NCBI GenBank assembly: GCA_964626565.1
Contig: CAZVFX010000100.1
Location: forward strand, 1-26,420
Origin: CAZVFX01 sp964626565
GTDB taxonomy: Bacteria > Myxococcota_A > UBA9042 > CAIXZC01
DNA length: 26,420 bases
Direction: 5' to 3'
How positions within the stretch are numbered: position 1 is the first letter of the stretch; every line of letters begins with the position of its first letter. Under the pieces are notes generated by a model. It made no database searches. It worked only from the letters and a program-made list of their open reading frames with translations, and was not told the origin of the DNA. Positions 25,181 through 26,420 of this stretch are shown here, one piece after another. The translations under genes and the position numbers were made by a program.

Positions 25181-26137
25181 ATGATCCGTCCGTCCGGCAG
25201 GCAGCCCACTGCACTGCTGCTCGTGGCCGTGCTATGCTTCTGGAGCTATAACGCAGGCCGGGCAGCACAGACCTCATCACCAGATGTGCCAGGACCGGTA
25301 TTTGGAGAAGCAGTTGCCCAAATCCACTGGCAACGTCTGAAAGGAGTTCTGGCCGATGCCACCGTGAGGGGACGGGACCGTGGCCGATGTGTCGATGAGT
25401 ACCTTCAGTGGTACGGAGAGAGCGGCTCGGTGCGGGAGGAAGCGGAACAAATAGCGACGAGGCTTGAGACCGCGTTTCGCGGCCCCGGTGAGGCGGTGGG
25501 TGTCGAATGGGTCTACAGCAAGCCTGCCGGCATCTGGTTTTCCAAAACTGAAACCACTGTCGGTCAATTCTGGGAGTGTTCCCACTACGGCGATTGCAGT
25601 ACGCTGCATGTCACGACTATCGGCGAAGAGTGCACGTGGGATCAGCGGGGCGAGAAGATGGACTACCCGGTGAACTGCATCGAATGGCACGGCGCCGCGG
25701 ATTTCTGCGAGTGGGTGGGCGGACGATTGCCGACCGAGGAGGAGTGGTACGCGGAAGCATCCAACCGCGGGCGCAGGCACTACCCCTGGGGCAACGATGA
25801 TTTGGACTGCGACCATACTGTCTGGCGACACGACTTCCGCTCCCCCCGGGGGTGCGGGCGTGACAGCCCGTGGCCGGTCTGTTCAAAACCGGCGGGGCGA
25901 AGTGTTAGCGGCCTGTGCGACCTTGCCGGCAACCTGTCCGAGTGGACCTCGTCATGGTGCGAGGTCGGCGAACACCGAGCCTATAGAGGGGGGAACTGGA
26001 AGCGGCATGCGCCGAACGACATGAAGGTCGCGGTGCGCGGCTGGTTCCCGCCCGACGGGCGTACCGAGCAGGTGGGATTCAGGTGTGTGCGCGAACCGGT
26101 CTGCTTCGGTACGGAAGGCCGCTTCGTGAGGGAGTGA
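25181..26137 (+). CDS. Exported SUMF1/FGE-fold protein without catalytic cysteines
   Basis: A 318-residue protein with an N-terminal signal peptide (ALLLVAVLCFWSYNAGRA). From about residue 105 a formylglycine-generating-enzyme (SUMF1) domain follows. The family marks are KTETTVGQFWEC, PVNCIEWHGAADFCEWVGGRLPTEEEW, YPWGND, GLCDLAGNLSEWTSSW, YRGGNW and VGFRCV. Genuine FGEs have a Cys pair after the RGGSW-like strand; here that stretch (KRHAPNDMKVAVRGW) has none. Sulfatase activation is therefore unlikely, and a binding or structural role is more plausible. Several Cys residues elsewhere suit disulfides in an exported protein. Residues 40-100 before the domain are not recognised. It is the second gene of a two-gene unit. 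Confidence 0.87.
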   Translation: MIRPSGRQPTALLLVAVLCFWSYNAGRAAQTSSPDVPGPVFGEAVAQIHWQRLKGVLADATVRGRDRGRCVDEYLQWYGESGSVREEAEQIATRLETAFRGPGEAVGVEWVYSKPAGIWFSKTETTVGQFWECSHYGDCSTLHVTTIGEECTWDQRGEKMDYPVNCIEWHGAADFCEWVGGRLPTEEEWYAEASNRGRRHYPWGNDDLDCDHTVWRHDFRSPRGCGRDSPWPVCSKPAGRSVSGLCDLAGNLSEWTSSWCEVGEHRAYRGGNWKRHAPNDMKVAVRGWFPPDGRTEQVGFRCVREPVCFGTEGRFVRE

Positions 26138-26420
26138 CTTTCAGTCCGAGGCAGCTCGTAGCGGCCCTGTGCGGACCTGAGGCACGTGTCCTTCGGGGGA
26201 GTCCTACAGGTGGAAGCCGCTCAAACAATGAGGTCTGTCCCCAACAGGAAACCGCTCCAGTAAGTAGGTCCGTCCCCAGTTTTGGGGCAGGAATTCCGGG
26301 ACGGAGACGTTTGACAGGCTGTTGGACGGACCCCGCCATGCGAGCCCTCGCAAGAAAGCAAAAAGCGAAAGGGTCTGACCTTGATGTATCCCCACAAAAC
26401 GAAGGGCCAGCCTAGTTGGG
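26138..26420. repeat. Gene-free tail with paired dispersed motifs and inverted repeat
   Basis: No credible gene lies here. On the minus strand the motif occurs twice in tandem: exact at 26242-26231 and as GGGGACGGACCT at 26277-26266, 35 bases apart. GGTCCGTCC at 26267-26275 pairs perfectly with GGACGGACC at 26324-26332 across 48 bases, and CCCCA/TGGGG (26274-26287) can form a small hairpin. A related GGGTCTGACC is at 26371-26380. The arrangement resembles REP-like elements or the end of a decayed mobile element. Confidence 0.55.

Noticed and set aside
26083..26415. Open frames in the terminal gene-free region on both strands
   Set aside because: They overlap the SUMF1-fold gene or consist largely of translated repeat motifs, and lack ribosome sites and recognisable domains.

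Overview
The window is GC-rich bacterial chromosome, densely packed with genes and with short intergenic gaps. No rRNA, tRNA, CRISPR array or intact transposase was seen. The gene content suggests an anaerobic or facultative member of the former Deltaproteobacteria (Myxococcota/Desulfobacterota type) or a similar lineage. The clues are oxygen-sensitive CoA-dehydratase activase machinery, three radical SAM enzymes, a ferredoxin, an ARPP-1 protein, a secreted SUMF1-fold protein and a separately located EF-G. This placement is an inference; no marker gene fixes the taxon.

Layout. 1-600: C-terminal part of a sensor histidine kinase, cut by the window edge. 593-1228 (-): a bacterial homologue of translin/TRAX with the TRAX-type acidic residues. 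1351-2268 (+): a SprT-like zinc metallopeptidase. 2265-3395 (-): alanine dehydrogenase. 3553-4353 (+): a ZupT-type ZIP metal transporter. 4379-5512 (-): an exported ARPP-1-domain protein. 5656-20813 (+): a run of nine co-directional genes. They are an RND/MMPL exporter, a radical SAM/SPASM-like protein, a 1380-residue double activase-dehydratase fusion, a B12-type radical SAM protein, an endonuclease/exonuclease/phosphatase-fold hydrolase, a second radical SAM protein with a membrane segment, a NodU/TobZ-type carbamoyltransferase, a Cys-rich double-cluster ferredoxin and a long acyl-CoA dehydrogenase. A membrane protein of unknown function follows at 20877-22361. 22374-24437 (-): EF-G. 24639-25178 and 25181-26137 (+): two exported proteins, one unknown and one with a SUMF1/FGE fold that lacks the catalytic cysteines. 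The last 283 bases hold repeat sequence and no gene.

The nine-gene run is the main attraction. Several start/stop codons overlap (ATGA or GTGA), which points to coordinated translation. The gene set combines CoA-thioester redox chemistry (activase/dehydratase, acyl-CoA dehydrogenase, ferredoxin), radical chemistry (three radical SAM enzymes), O-carbamoylation, phosphoester hydrolysis and RND-type export. The simplest reading is an anaerobic pathway that makes, decorates and exports a lipid-like or acyl-derived metabolite. I do not recognise it as a described pathway, and the product is unknown.

Two kinds of dispersed repeat overlay the genes. One is a 12-base motif (GGGGACAGACCT) with five exact and several near-exact copies. 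Two of the exact copies encode the same pentapeptide GDRPR in two unrelated proteins of the cluster. The other is an AT-rich iteration of TTGATAATTG that contains a near-consensus sigma-70-like promoter directly upstream of the cluster.
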